A stretch of 64,000 nt of DNA from Ligilactobacillus sp900765635 (GCF_949152225.1 NZ_CASCJC010000001.1:806001-870000); one strand, 5' to 3'. Numbered from the stretch's first letter, positions 7,233-16,698 are shown. Numbers and translations: made by a program. Notes: generated by a model from the sequence alone, not told the origin.

Positions 7233-9650
7233 ATGAAAGTTTCAACAAAATGGTTAAATGAATATGTTGATATTGCGGATTTAGATTTAGAACAATTAGC
7301 TGAAAAAATTGAACGGACAGCAGTTGAATTGGATGAAAATTATTGTATGGCAGATGGTCTAAAAAAGATTGTGGTCGGACATATTTTAAGTTTAGAACCT
7401 CATCCAGATTCTGATCATTTGAATGTGTGCCAAGTCGATGTAGGTCAACAAGAACTTTATCAAATTGTATGTGGAGCACCAAATGTTGCAGCAGGGCAAA
7501 ATGTAATTGTAGCCTTACCAAATTCATGGATTGCAAATCATACAAAAATTAAAAAATCAAAGATGCGTGGTATTGTGTCTCAAGGAATGATCTGTTCTTT
7601 ACAAGAGTTAGGTTTTAACGAAAGTGTTGTTCCTAAAGAATATGCTGAAGGAATTTATATTTTACCTGCGGACTGTGTTGCAGGGACAGAAATTTTTGAA
7701 ATTTTAGGCATGGACGAACGTATTTTGGGTGTTGATATTACACCTAACCGTGCGGATTTATTAAGTATGCGAGGCGTTGCGCATGAAGTTGGTGCGATGT
7801 ATGGGCGCAAGGTTAATTTACCACATCCAACTGTTGAAGAAAGTGTTGATGAAAACATTGCTGATTATGTGAATGTGCAAGCACCATCAGATTTAGCTGC
7901 GCCGTATATGATGCGTATCATCAAGGACGTTAAAATTAAAGAAAGTCCAATTTGGCTGCAAAAACGTTTATGGAATGCTGGTATTCGTCCTGCAAATAAC
8001 GTAGTTGATGTGACAAATTATATTTTATTAGACTATGGACAACCTTTACATTCATTTGACTATGACAAGTTGGGTAGTCAAAATGTGGTAGTTCGTTTAG
8101 CTCATGAAGGTGAACAATTAGAAACACTTGATGGTGAAAAACGTACCTTACAAAAAGATGATATTGTAATTACAAATGGCAATATTCCTGTAGCTTTAGC
8201 AGGAACAATGGGTGGTGCTAATACAGCGGTTGATGCTCAAACAACAACAATTGCACTAGAAGCTGCCGTTTTTGATCCTAAGCGAATTCGTAAAACTTCA
8301 CGCCGAGAAAACTTACATTCTGAAGCAGCAACACGCTTTGAACGTGGTATCAATATGGAAACAGTTCAAGAAGCGCTTGATGCTGCTGCGCAAATGATTG
8401 CACAACTCGGTGAAGGTCAAGTAATTAAAGGCGTTGCAAGTGCGAATAATACAGTTTATAAACGGCCAAACATTGAACTTAGTTTGACTAGGGTTAATGA
8501 TGTTTTAGGAACAAAATTAGACATTCAAGAAATCAGCCAAATTTTTACTAACTTAGGTTTTGAACATGAAGTAATAAATGATCAGTTCGATGTACAAATT
8601 CCTGCTAGACGTTGGGATATTACGATTGGGGCTGATTTGATTGAAGAAATCGCACGACTTTATGGATATGACAATTTACCAACGACTTTGCCTGTTGGTC
8701 CAACTACAGCTGGAAGTTATACACCAGAACAAAGCTTAATCAGACAAACGCGCAAGATTTTAGAAAGTAGTGGCTTAAGTCAAGCAATTTCTTATGGATT
8801 AACTACGCAACAAAAGGCACAACGTTTCTTGTTAGAAGACGATGTTTACCCAACTGATCTTGCATTACCAATGAGTTTGGATCATACTACTTTACGAATG
8901 AATTTGGTGAGTGGACTATTAGATGATGCCGCTTATAATATGGCGCGAAAAGTTTCAAATGTTGCCTTATATGAACAAGGAAGAGTTTTTTATCGCTATA
9001 AATCAGATAGTCGTCCAAAAGAAATTGAACATGTAGCGGGAATTTTGATGGGAGATTTCCAAACTGATAGCTGGAATGGTCAAAAACAATCAGTTGATTT
9101 TTATCTAACTAAAGGAATTGTTGAAAACTTGTTAGAAACGCTTGGATTAGCACAAGAAATAACTTATCGTGCAACAGCTAGTTATCTAGAACTTCATCCG
9201 GGACGTAGTGCAAAGATTTATGCAGATGATACTTTAATTGGCTTTATCGGTGAGGTTCATCCATCTTTAGCTAAAGAATTGAAATTAAAACGCGTATACG
9301 TATTTGAATTAGATTTAGAAAAGATTATGGCTTTACCTAAGCGAGATGTGATTGCAACTACAATTTCTAAATATCCAAGTATTAGTCGTGATATTGCTTT
9401 AGCTGTTCCACATGAAATTACCAATGCTCAAATTGTCGAATGTATTAAGACTTATGGGGGCAAATATCTTAAAGAAGTTAAGTTATTTGATCTTTATCAA
9501 GGCAAACATATTGCCAAAGGCTTCAAGTCATTGGCTTATAGCTTAGTTTATAGTAATCCACAAGCAACTTTAGTAGATCAAGAAGTCAATGAAGCTTTTA
9601 ATAAAGTTGTAGCTAAATTACAAGAAGAACTAGAAGTTAGTGTTCGTTAA
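7233..9650 (+). CDS. pheT: phenylalanyl-tRNA synthetase beta subunit
   Basis: The 805-residue length is typical of bacterial PheT. Domains in order: B1 (MKVSTKWLNEYVDI), an EMAP/OB-like tRNA-binding domain at about 40-150 (KIVVGHILSLEPHPDSDHLNVCQ), the B3/B4 editing region (TPNRADLLSMRGVAHEVGA, then NNVVDVTNYILLDYGQPLHSFD), B5 with AARRWDIT-like residues, the catalytic-like core, and the C-terminal anticodon-binding FDX-ACB domain (KYPSISRDIAL...). It pairs with PheS and clears misacylated Tyr-tRNA-Phe. Start and RBS (GATGAAGAG before the ATG) are clear. Confidence 0.97.
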   Translation: MKVSTKWLNEYVDIADLDLEQLAEKIERTAVELDENYCMADGLKKIVVGHILSLEPHPDSDHLNVCQVDVGQQELYQIVCGAPNVAAGQNVIVALPNSWIANHTKIKKSKMRGIVSQGMICSLQELGFNESVVPKEYAEGIYILPADCVAGTEIFEILGMDERILGVDITPNRADLLSMRGVAHEVGAMYGRKVNLPHPTVEESVDENIADYVNVQAPSDLAAPYMMRIIKDVKIKESPIWLQKRLWNAGIRPANNVVDVTNYILLDYGQPLHSFDYDKLGSQNVVVRLAHEGEQLETLDGEKRTLQKDDIVITNGNIPVALAGTMGGANTAVDAQTTTIALEAAVFDPKRIRKTSRRENLHSEAATRFERGINMETVQEALDAAAQMIAQLGEGQVIKGVASANNTVYKRPNIELSLTRVNDVLGTKLDIQEISQIFTNLGFEHEVINDQFDVQIPARRWDITIGADLIEEIARLYGYDNLPTTLPVGPTTAGSYTPEQSLIRQTRKILESSGLSQAISYGLTTQQKAQRFLLEDDVYPTDLALPMSLDHTTLRMNLVSGLLDDAAYNMARKVSNVALYEQGRVFYRYKSDSRPKEIEHVAGILMGDFQTDSWNGQKQSVDFYLTKGIVENLLETLGLAQEITYRATASYLELHPGRSAKIYADDTLIGFIGEVHPSLAKELKLKRVYVFELDLEKIMALPKRDVIATTISKYPSISRDIALAVPHEITNAQIVECIKTYGGKYLKEVKLFDLYQGKHIAKGFKSLAYSLVYSNPQATLVDQEVNEAFNKVVAKLQEELEVSVR

Positions 9651-9653
9651 CTT

Positions 9654-9680
9654 AAAAACCGCTGTTTATGGCGGTTTTTA
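9654..9680 (+). terminator. terminator of pheST
   Basis: AAAAACCGC (9654-9662) pairs with GCGGTTTTT (9671-9679) and ends in the T run. Confidence 0.88.
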
Positions 9681-9693
9681 TCTAATTAGAAAA

Positions 9694-9722
9694 TTGCGTT
9701 TGGATATGCTCTAGAGTATAAT
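9694..9722 (+). promoter_or_regulatory. promoter of mltG-udk
   Basis: TTGCGT (9694-9699), a 17-bp spacer and a perfect TATAAT (9717-9722) lie 33 bp before the GTG start of mltG. Confidence 0.7.
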
Positions 9723-9754
9723 AATAGGGCATAAAATAAATAAGGAGGGGTAGT

Positions 9755-10873
9755 GTGGACAATCAATCAGAGAATAAAAATCCACAAGAACAGCCAAAAC
9801 AAGCTCGTAAAATTATTTGGATTGTAGCTGCGATGGTGGTATTGATGTTTGTTCTAATTGGCAGTTTTGGCTATAATTATGTTCAATCTGCACTTAAGCC
9901 ACTTGATCCTAAATCGCATAAAAAAATTCAGGTAAAAATTCCGATTGGTAGTACTAACAAACAAATTGGTGTGATTTTAGAAGAAAAAAAAGTAATTAAA
10001 AATGGTTTTATTTTTGATTACTATGTTCGGACTAAGAAATTTGCTAGTTTTAAAGCCGGATATTACGAATTAACGCCTTCGATGACACTGACGCAAATAG
10101 CTCAAGAATTACAAAAAGGTGGTGCCAATGTGCCAATTAATTCAGGTAAAGTATTAGTGCGTGAAGGTGTAACAGCCGATGAAATCGGAGACGTAATAGC
10201 GACGAATACACGGTTTAGTAAAAAAGATTTCTTGGATTTATTAAATAATCCAAAATTTGTGACGCAATTAAAAAATACGTATCCGGAATTATTAACGTCC
10301 GCACTAGCTGCACAAAACGTTAGATATCGTTTAGAAGGATATTTGTATCCCGCAACATATACGGTAAGCAAAAAAACAACTTTGAAACAATTGATAGAAC
10401 AAATGGTGGCAAAAAGCAATGAAATGTATGCTCCATATTTTGCACAAATTAAGCAAAAAGGTTGGAGCGTTCAGACAGCATTGACGCTAGCGTCTTTGGT
10501 TGAACGAGAAGGCGTAACGGATGATGATCGTCAAAAAATTGCCGGAGTTTTTGAAAATCGTTTGGAAAAAGGAATGATGATTCAATCTGATATCTCGGTT
10601 TTATATGCTTTAGGCACACACAAGAAAAATGTCACTTATGACGATTTGAATGTTGATTCTCCATATAATCTTTATAAGAATCAAGGTGTTGGCCCGGGAC
10701 CGTTTAATAATCCAAGTATTACTTCGCTACAAGCAGTCTTAAATCCTAAAGATAAAGATAAGGGGTATTTATATTTTATTGCCAATTTAAAGACGGGAAA
10801 AGTTTACTTTTCACAGACTTATGAACAACATCAAGAATTGACGAAAAAATTAGCAAAAGATAATGATGCATAA
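9755..10873 (+). CDS. mltG: endolytic transglycosylase MltG (YceG-like)
   Basis: This is a membrane-anchored murein lytic transglycosylase that cuts nascent glycan strands. It has a short charged cytoplasmic tail, one transmembrane helix at about residues 23-45 and then the extracellular YceG domain. The catalytic Glu sits in TLASLVEREG (about residue 251), followed by AGVFENRLEKGMMIQSDISVLYALG and the family-typical SPYNLYKNQGVGPGPFNNPS. The length of 372 is normal. The GTG start at 9755 is preceded by AAGGAGGGG. udk follows within 33 bp and is probably cotranscribed. Confidence 0.95.
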   Translation: MDNQSENKNPQEQPKQARKIIWIVAAMVVLMFVLIGSFGYNYVQSALKPLDPKSHKKIQVKIPIGSTNKQIGVILEEKKVIKNGFIFDYYVRTKKFASFKAGYYELTPSMTLTQIAQELQKGGANVPINSGKVLVREGVTADEIGDVIATNTRFSKKDFLDLLNNPKFVTQLKNTYPELLTSALAAQNVRYRLEGYLYPATYTVSKKTTLKQLIEQMVAKSNEMYAPYFAQIKQKGWSVQTALTLASLVEREGVTDDDRQKIAGVFENRLEKGMMIQSDISVLYALGTHKKNVTYDDLNVDSPYNLYKNQGVGPGPFNNPSITSLQAVLNPKDKDKGYLYFIANLKTGKVYFSQTYEQHQELTKKLAKDNDA

Positions 10874-10906
10874 TGTAATATAAAATGCTTTTTGGGAGGA
10901 ATTTTT

Positions 10907-11548
10907 ATGGCACAGCAAAAAAACGCTCTAAAACATCCAATAATAATCGGGGTGACGGGAGGATCTGGTAGTGGAAAGACTTCGGTTTCACGAGCAATTT
11001 TTGAAAAATTAGGTGACCATTCTATCTTACGAATTGAGGAAGATTCGTATTATAAGAGTCAAGACGATAAACCAATGGAACAACGAGTAAGTGTGAATTA
11101 TGATCATCCAGATGCATTTGATACTGATTTATTAATTGAACAGTTGACAGAGCTGTTGAACTATCGTGCCATTGACAAACCAGTATATGACTATACTATT
11201 CATACCCGTAGCAAAGAAACAGTTCATGTTGAACCAAAAGATGTGATTGTATTGGAAGGGATCTTAGTTTTAAATGATCCACGCTTGCGTGATTTAATGG
11301 ACATTAAGATTTTTGTCGATACGGATGATGATATTCGTATTATTCGTCGAATTAAGCGGGATATGGAAGAACGCGGGCGTTCACTTCAATCTATCATTGA
11401 TCAATACATGAAGACTGTTAAACCAATGTATCATCAATTTATTGAACCAACTAAACGTTATGCTGATGTTATTGTGCCAGAAGGTGGCGAAAATGAGGTA
11501 GCAATCGATTTATTGGTAACTAAGGTTAAAGATATTTTGACAAAATAA
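10907..11548 (+). CDS. udk: uridine kinase
   Basis: The enzyme phosphorylates uridine and cytidine to UMP and CMP in pyrimidine salvage. Features are the P-loop GVTGGSGSGKTS (about residues 16-27), EEDSYYKSQ, NYDHPDAFD, the YDYTIHTR substrate region and the lid RIIRRIKRDMEERGRS. The 213-residue length is standard. The ATG at 10907 has GGGAGGA 7 bp upstream; a TTG at 10892 in the same frame lies before the ribosome site and is rejected. The udk-greA order behind mltG is common in lactobacilli. Confidence 0.95.
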   Translation: MAQQKNALKHPIIIGVTGGSGSGKTSVSRAIFEKLGDHSILRIEEDSYYKSQDDKPMEQRVSVNYDHPDAFDTDLLIEQLTELLNYRAIDKPVYDYTIHTRSKETVHVEPKDVIVLEGILVLNDPRLRDLMDIKIFVDTDDDIRIIRRIKRDMEERGRSLQSIIDQYMKTVKPMYHQFIEPTKRYADVIVPEGGENEVAIDLLVTKVKDILTK

Positions 11549-11623
11549 ATGAATTTTTTTAAACATTCATGCTATAATCATGATAGTTTAATTATAGATT
11601 TTTAAATGAAGAGAGGTATTGTG

Positions 11624-12097
11624 ATGGCTGAGCAAAAGACTTATCCAATGACTGAAGAAGGTAAAGCAAAGTTAGAAGCTGAATTAGAAGAATTACGGAC
11701 AACTAAACGTGCTGAGATTATTGAACGAATTAAGATTGCGCGTTCTTTTGGAGACTTGTCAGAAAACTCTGAATATGAAGCAGCAAAAGATGAACAATCT
11801 TTTGTAGAAGGACGTATCAAAGAAATTGATCATATGTTAAATCATGCAGTTATCATTGATAATGCACATATTGCAGCTGGTGAAGTTGCAGTTGGTAAGA
11901 CGGTAACATTCCAAGAAGATGATGATGAACCAGAAACTTATCAAATCGTAGGTGCTGCTGAAGCTGATCCGTTTGCGGGTAAGATTTCAAATGAATCACC
12001 GATTGCAATGGGCTTGATTGGTCATACTGTTGGGGAAGAAGTGGATATCGATACCCCAGGTGGAGCAATGACAGTTAAAATTTTAGAAGTAAAATAA
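11624..12097 (+). CDS. greA: transcription elongation factor GreA
   Basis: GreA binds the RNA polymerase secondary channel and stimulates transcript cleavage at stalled complexes. The N-terminal antiparallel coiled coil spans about residues 10-78, with the tip acidic pair in ARSFGDLSENSEYEAAKDEQ. The C-terminal FKBP-like domain ends in SPIAMGLIGHTVGEEV and TPGGAMTVKILEV. The length of 157 is typical. The ATG at 11624 has AGAGAGGT upstream. A TATAAT with an extended TG motif lies at 11573-11578. Confidence 0.96.
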   Translation: MAEQKTYPMTEEGKAKLEAELEELRTTKRAEIIERIKIARSFGDLSENSEYEAAKDEQSFVEGRIKEIDHMLNHAVIIDNAHIAAGEVAVGKTVTFQEDDDEPETYQIVGAAEADPFAGKISNESPIAMGLIGHTVGEEVDIDTPGGAMTVKILEVK

Positions 12098-12105
12098 ACT
12101 ATTAA

Positions 12106-12133
12106 AGAGTATAGCGTGCTATGCTCTTTTTTC
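12106..12133 (+). terminator. terminator of greA
   Basis: AGAGTATAGC (12106-12115) pairs with GCTATGCTCT (12118-12127), with one T-G wobble, followed by a run of T. Confidence 0.82.
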
Positions 12134-12154
12134 TTAGAGAAATGGGTAAAAAAT

Positions 12155-12907
12155 ATGATTGAAAACGAAATGATTAAGCGACAACTAAACCATAAGACGA
12201 TTCGGGCATTTAAGCCGCAAAAATTAACGGATGAACAGTTGACTACTTTATTTGAAGTCGCACGCCAAACGGCAAGCTCGATGTTTAACCAACAATTTTC
12301 TATTATTCGGGTAACAGATTCTAAAAAAAGACAACAAATTAGAGAAATATGTAATCAGCCATATGTAGGACAAAACGGTGAGTTATTAATTTTTGTAGTT
12401 GATTTGTATCGTAACTACATGATTCGAAAGCAAAAAGGTAATGATGCCGGGCGCTTGCATACTACAGATGTATTTATGCAAGGGGTATCGGATACATTAT
12501 TGGCAGCACAAAATGTGACTAATGCAGCTGAAAGTATGGATTTAGGCTGTGTTTACTTAGGGAGTATTCAAAACGATTCTCAAAAGGTGATTGATATTTT
12601 GAATTTGCCTAAATTAACCTATCCTTTACTTGGAATGCAAATAGGGATTCCTGACCAACAGCCACAACTCAAACCACGCTTGCCTTTAAAATTTACGTGT
12701 TTTGAAGATGAATATGGTTATAATTATCAATTAGAAGATCTAGTAGAATATGATAAGGTAGTCAATACGTATTATGATTTACGTGATACTAATCAACGTG
12801 TAGATAGTTTTACATATCAGATTAATTCGGCTAAATTAGACCGACAAATTACTACACGTGATAATATGTTAGAAACTTTGCATCGTCAAGAATTATGTTG
12901 GAAATAA
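12155..12907 (+). CDS. nitroreductase-family NAD(P)H-dependent flavin oxidoreductase
   Basis: This is a 250-residue protein of the NfsA/FRP type, expected to be an FMN-dependent NAD(P)H oxidoreductase. Seen features are the N-terminal RQLNHKTIRAFKPQKLTDEQ (FMN phosphate contact Arg), a middle region QGVSDTLLAAQNVTNAAESMDLGCVYLGSIQND that matches the nitroreductase core, and PLLGMQIGIPDQQPQLKPRLPL. The true substrate (nitro compounds, quinones or flavin) cannot be told. The ATG at 12155 has only a weak upstream site; an in-frame start at 12116 would fall inside the greA terminator and is rejected. Confidence 0.87.
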   Translation: MIENEMIKRQLNHKTIRAFKPQKLTDEQLTTLFEVARQTASSMFNQQFSIIRVTDSKKRQQIREICNQPYVGQNGELLIFVVDLYRNYMIRKQKGNDAGRLHTTDVFMQGVSDTLLAAQNVTNAAESMDLGCVYLGSIQNDSQKVIDILNLPKLTYPLLGMQIGIPDQQPQLKPRLPLKFTCFEDEYGYNYQLEDLVEYDKVVNTYYDLRDTNQRVDSFTYQINSAKLDRQITTRDNMLETLHRQELCWK

Positions 12908-12956
12908 AAAATAGATTTTCTCTACTGGGATGAAATGTAGAGAAAATCTATTTTTT
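12907..12956. terminator. strong terminator hairpin after the nitroreductase gene
   Basis: An 18-bp perfect stem (12907-12924 with 12938-12955) has a 13-nt loop and A/T runs on both sides, so it can act in both directions. The minus-strand membrane-protein gene ends close by. Confidence 0.88.
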
Positions 12957-12988
12957 GTGGCTATGAATCTATAAAAACTAATAATTTT

Positions 12989-13354
12989 TTAAAATAAAAA
13001 AATGAAACTAGAACTAAAAATACAACTAATTAAAAATAATAAACATAGACTTAAACTAATCCATGCTTTACCGATTTTTTGACGCAAATTATTACCACAT
13101 AAGATGCAAAATAACAGACAACTCAAGGTAAAAAGCAAAAAGATACTTTTTAGAGGCGCAAAGATGTCAAGCAAAAATAAAGCACATAATAATAATAGAT
13201 TGCGCCAGTTCTTATACCAAAGAATTGTTCCAAAAAAAGCACTACGATATGAAAAACTACGATTCTTAGGTAAGATATTAAATTTGATAACGACGGATAA
13301 TATCCATAAAACATATAGAGTTATTCCGATAATAATAACAATCCTAGTGTTCAT
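12989..13354 (-). CDS. small hydrophobic membrane protein, unknown
   Basis: The 121-residue product has about four predicted membrane helices (IVIIIGITLYVLWILSVVI; LLLLCALFLLDIFA; IFLLFTLSCLLFCIL; ISLSLCLLFLISCIF), with a basic segment between the first two. I know no family. The ATG at 13354 lies 14 bp after the stop of the nucleoside hydrolase gene, with AGGA in that gap, so cotranscription is likely. A 90-codon open frame on the opposite strand (13104-13376) is Lys/Arg/Asn-rich without a ribosome site and is taken as a shadow. A link to nucleoside uptake is possible but unsupported. Confidence 0.6.
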   Translation of the reverse strand: MNTRIVIIIGITLYVLWILSVVIKFNILPKNRSFSYRSAFFGTILWYKNWRNLLLLCALFLLDIFAPLKSIFLLFTLSCLLFCILCGNNLRQKIGKAWISLSLCLLFLISCIFSSSFIFLF

Positions 13355-13368
13355 AGGCCAAGTCCTGT

Positions 13369-14331
13369 TTATTTAACGTTAGCAAATAAATTTGTCAATT
13401 TAGTCATAAATTCATTTAAGAAGCGTTCTTTATCAACGTTAACCGCTGCTTGAGTAAATTTAGCCGGTTCATTGATACGTGTTTCATCGCCGATTGTTCG
13501 TCCCGCAAATGGTGCTTTTGTATCAACCTTCATGTTAAGTTTGATTGTTTCAACCAATGATGGATCAACAGCTACAGCAACTGCTAATGGATCATGCAAG
13601 GCACATCCGCCTAAATGAGGGCTTGTAACCTTATAAGCATCGATGTAATAGTCAACAATATCAGCAAATTTTTCTCCAGCCAAAGTATTCAAATCACGCC
13701 ATTGTTGTGTTTCTTTTGTAGTTAACAATGTACGTGTAGTTACATCAAGGCCAACCATGGTTAAACGAAGATTGCTACGGAAAACTTCATCGGCAGCTTC
13801 TGGATCTTGATTGATATTGGCTTCTGTTACAGGAGTAACATTACCAGGCACGCACAATGCACCGCCCATCAAGGTTACATTGCCGATTAAATCAATGATG
13901 CTAGGATCTTTTTTGATGGCAGCAGCTAAGTTGGTCAATGGACCTGTTGGAACGATAATTAAGTTTTCTTGATATTCATGAGCTGCTTGGATAAAGAAAT
14001 CCACACCAGACATAGTTTCAACACAACGTTTAGCCTTAGGAATTTGGACTTCGCCGATGCCATTTTTACCATGAATTTGCGCACTGATTGGCATTACTTC
14101 AAAAGAAGTAGTTGTTGAAGAATGTGAAAGTCCGGTATAAACAGGAACTTCCGGGTGACCAAGCAACTCAAGTAAATCTAAGCTGTTTTGTACACCATTT
14201 TCGACTAAGACATTACCATATGAACCAACGATTCCAATCAAATCACATTCCGGAGTAGCTAGTGCATAAGCAATAGCCATTGCATCGTCAATTCCTGTAT
14301 CTAAGTCTAAAATCATTTTGTATTTAGCCAT
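13369..14331 (-). CDS. inosine-uridine preferring nucleoside hydrolase
   Basis: The enzyme hydrolyses the N-glycosidic bond of ribonucleosides to base and ribose. The Ca2+-binding Asp cluster ILDLDTGIDDAMAIAYAL is at residues 8-25. Also present are GSYGNV, VPTGPLTNLAAAI, the MGGALCVPGNVTPVTEANINQDPEAADEVF block and ALHDPLAVAVAVDPSL with the active-site His. The length of 320 fits the IUNH family. The ATG at 14331 has AAGGAG 8 bp upstream; the GTG at 14340 overlaps that site and is rejected. Which nucleosides are preferred cannot be told. Confidence 0.93.
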   Translation of the reverse strand: MAKYKMILDLDTGIDDAMAIAYALATPECDLIGIVGSYGNVLVENGVQNSLDLLELLGHPEVPVYTGLSHSSTTTSFEVMPISAQIHGKNGIGEVQIPKAKRCVETMSGVDFFIQAAHEYQENLIIVPTGPLTNLAAAIKKDPSIIDLIGNVTLMGGALCVPGNVTPVTEANINQDPEAADEVFRSNLRLTMVGLDVTTRTLLTTKETQQWRDLNTLAGEKFADIVDYYIDAYKVTSPHLGGCALHDPLAVAVAVDPSLVETIKLNMKVDTKAPFAGRTIGDETRINEPAKFTQAAVNVDKERFLNEFMTKLTNLFANVK

Positions 14332-14518
14332 GATAAACACTCCTTACGAGATAAATATTTCTGTTTACTCTTATAGTTTAGCAAAAAAACTAATTTTTTT
14401 CATTAAGTCTTGAAATAATCATAATAACTAAGTAGAATTTATTGCTGACAGAGACCAAATTAAGGTATCATAAAAGATACAAGAGGCTTTTAAAAAGCCA
14501 AACGAAAGGATGAAGCTC

Positions 14519-15010
14519 ATGCAACAAGCAGACCTTTTGACATTTTTAGAAAATGGCTTAGGACAGTTAGATTTCGATGGCGATTTAGATTTAGGATGGC
14601 AAAAAAAAGAACGGACATTTAGTATTGATTTGATTTTTTATGCGCAAAACAACGATCATCAAGAAATCACAGATAGTGAAGGTGTTTTGTCTAATGAAGA
14701 AATTATTACTTTTGTGGATTCTATTTTGATATATGATGAACAAAAATTTGATCCAAGCATGGTTCAACAAGATTATTTGATTTGTTTGCCATTTGCAGGC
14801 AAGCAAGGGTGGAGTCTAGCATATGGTCAAGCTTTTTTGACCTATTTGCAGATTATTTTAGATAATGGGCAATCTGATTTATTGAATTTCTTGAACAATT
14901 CGGAAGCGGAAATCTTTGAATTGGAATGGTCTAAAGACGAATTTGCTAAGATTTTAGCTGCAGAAGAAAAGCAATTACAAAATCAACGCTTATTATACCC
15001 AAAGTTTTAA
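14519..15010 (+). CDS. DUF3013 family protein
   Basis: This is an acidic soluble protein of 163 residues with no known activity. It matches the DUF3013 family of lactic acid bacteria, which is usually found directly upstream of prmA, as here (16 bp gap). Visible features are the N-terminal FLENGLGQLDFDGDLDLGW and ILDNGQSDLLNFLNNSEAEIFELEW. The ATG at 14519 has GAAAGGA 8 bp upstream; the ATG at 14510 sits on that site. The role is unknown; a link to ribosome modification rests on neighbourhood only. Confidence 0.8.
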   Translation: MQQADLLTFLENGLGQLDFDGDLDLGWQKKERTFSIDLIFYAQNNDHQEITDSEGVLSNEEIITFVDSILIYDEQKFDPSMVQQDYLICLPFAGKQGWSLAYGQAFLTYLQIILDNGQSDLLNFLNNSEAEIFELEWSKDEFAKILAAEEKQLQNQRLLYPKF

Positions 15011-15026
15011 AGGAAGTGGATTTATA

Positions 15027-15914
15027 GTGGAATGGACACAACTATCAGTCAAAACAACTAACGAGGCAAGTGAAGCTGTTTGCAATATCTTGCTGGAAGC
15101 AGGTGCACAAGGTGTTCAAATTGACGATAGCGATTATGCCCACCAAGTGGTAGTGATGACATATTTTACGGCACAAACACCTTTATATCAAAGCGTGGCG
15201 CAATTAGAGGCTAAGATCAAGAATTTACGTCAATATGGTTTAGATCCAGGGCAAGCACGAGTTTTATTAGAAAATCTCAATGATGATTCGTGGAGTCATG
15301 AATGGAAGAAATATTATCAGCCAATTCGCTTGGATAGATATCTGACAATTGTACCAAGTTGGACAGATTATCAAGCTAGTCAAATTGATGAAAAAATTAT
15401 TCGCTTAGATCCAGGAAAAGCTTTTGGGACAGGGACACATCCGACAACGCGCTTAGCTTTGCAAGGCTTGCAACAAGTTTTACTTGGAGGCCAAAGTATG
15501 ATTGATGTTGGAGCTGGTTCTGGAGTGTTAAGCATTGCAGCTAAGCTATTAGGAGCAAGTAAGGTTTGGGCCTATGATGTTGACGAAGAAGCCATTAAAG
15601 CAACACGCTTAAATATTGCATTAAATGACGGATGTCAAGATATTGAAGTAGCGACTAATGATTTGTTAAATGGAGTCTGTCAAAAGGTGGATATTGTTGT
15701 TGCTAATATTTTGGCAGAAGTTTTAGAACCGTTAATTCCGCAAGTACCAAGTTGCTTAAATGAAAATGGCTATCTTATTTTATCTGGAATTTTTTGGGAT
15801 AAAAAAGAATTGATTGAAACTCTTTTGCAAAAATATAACTTTGAAATCATCGAGATTTTACAGCGTAAAGAATGGTATGGGATTGTCGCGCAATTAAAAG
15901 CAGGTGAGGCATAA
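15027..15914 (+). CDS. prmA: ribosomal protein L11 methyltransferase
   Basis: PrmA is a SAM-dependent methyltransferase that methylates ribosomal protein L11. The N-terminal roughly 100 residues are the L11-recognition domain (MEWTQLSVKTT... WSHEWKKYYQPIRL). Motif I is MIDVGAGSGVLSIAA (about 158-172), motif II WAYDVDEEAI and motif IV VVANILAEVLEPLIP. The IRLDPGKAFGTGTHPTTRLAL loop is highly conserved. The GTG start at 15027 has AAAGGAAG upstream. The stop overlaps the rsmE ATG by one base, so the two are coupled. Confidence 0.96.
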   Translation: MEWTQLSVKTTNEASEAVCNILLEAGAQGVQIDDSDYAHQVVVMTYFTAQTPLYQSVAQLEAKIKNLRQYGLDPGQARVLLENLNDDSWSHEWKKYYQPIRLDRYLTIVPSWTDYQASQIDEKIIRLDPGKAFGTGTHPTTRLALQGLQQVLLGGQSMIDVGAGSGVLSIAAKLLGASKVWAYDVDEEAIKATRLNIALNDGCQDIEVATNDLLNGVCQKVDIVVANILAEVLEPLIPQVPSCLNENGYLILSGIFWDKKELIETLLQKYNFEIIEILQRKEWYGIVAQLKAGEA

Positions 15915-16660
15915 TGCAAAGATATTTTATTCAACAAACACAAATTAGCGAAGAAATAATGCTGCCAGCAGATATTTATAAGCATGCTGTGGTTGTTTTG
16001 CGGATGAAGGTTGGTGCCAAATTTGAATTAGTTAGTCAAGATCAAACGATTCACTTGATGGAAATTACACGCATTGAAAATAAAAGTGCATATGCTAAGC
16101 TCTGTGAGCGTTATGTCAAAGAAGTTGAACTACCTGTAAAAGTTAGCATTGTTTGTGGTGTTTCTAAAGGGGATAAAGCAGAATGGATTGTTCAAAAAGG
16201 AACAGAGCTTGGTGCTAATCAATTTATTTTTTATAACGCAGATTATTCGGTAGCTAAGTGGGATGCTAAAAAAGCACCTAAAAAGTGCAAACGACTAAGT
16301 AAAATTGCGCAAGCGGCTGCGGAGCAATCACATCGTACAATTATTCCAACTGTGAAGTTTGTACAAGACTTTAATGAGATTTTACAAATGGAAAGTACAC
16401 AAAAAATAGTGGCTTATGAAGAGGCTGCTAAAGAAGGCGAAAAATCCCAATTATTATTGTCTTTGAGGCAATTAAAAAAAGAAAAAACACCTCATTTGCT
16501 AGCACTTTTTGGTCCTGAAGGTGGCATTTCTACCAAGGAAATTACACGACTAAAACAGGCTGATTTTGCTTTAGTTGGTATGGGACCAAGAATTATGCGT
16601 GCAGAAACTGCACCACTTTATTTACTTTCAGCTCTTTCTTTTATGTTTGAGTTAGAGTAA
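15914..16660 (+). CDS. rsmE: 16S rRNA m3U1498 methyltransferase
   Basis: This is a SPOUT-class enzyme that makes m3U1498 in 16S rRNA. The N-terminal PUA-like domain spans residues 1-70 (MQRYFIQQ... LRMKVGAKFEL). The C-terminal knot shows SKGDKAEWIVQKGTELG (about 83), AAAEQSHRTIIPTV, LALFGPEGGISTKEI (about 193-207) and PRIMRAETAPLYLLSAL. The length of 248 is standard. It starts with the ATG overlapping the prmA stop (TAATG). Confidence 0.95.
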   Translation: MQRYFIQQTQISEEIMLPADIYKHAVVVLRMKVGAKFELVSQDQTIHLMEITRIENKSAYAKLCERYVKEVELPVKVSIVCGVSKGDKAEWIVQKGTELGANQFIFYNADYSVAKWDAKKAPKKCKRLSKIAQAAAEQSHRTIIPTVKFVQDFNEILQMESTQKIVAYEEAAKEGEKSQLLLSLRQLKKEKTPHLLALFGPEGGISTKEITRLKQADFALVGMGPRIMRAETAPLYLLSALSFMFELE

Positions 16661-16698
16661 AATGATAATTAAGAAACTTTTGTAAAGTGAGGTTGTGT

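Noticed and set aside
13104..13376. Plus-strand 90-codon open frame opposite the small membrane protein
   Set aside because: Its product is a Lys/Arg/Asn-rich string with no ribosome site, while the minus-strand reading gives clear membrane helices and follows a gene with correct spacing.
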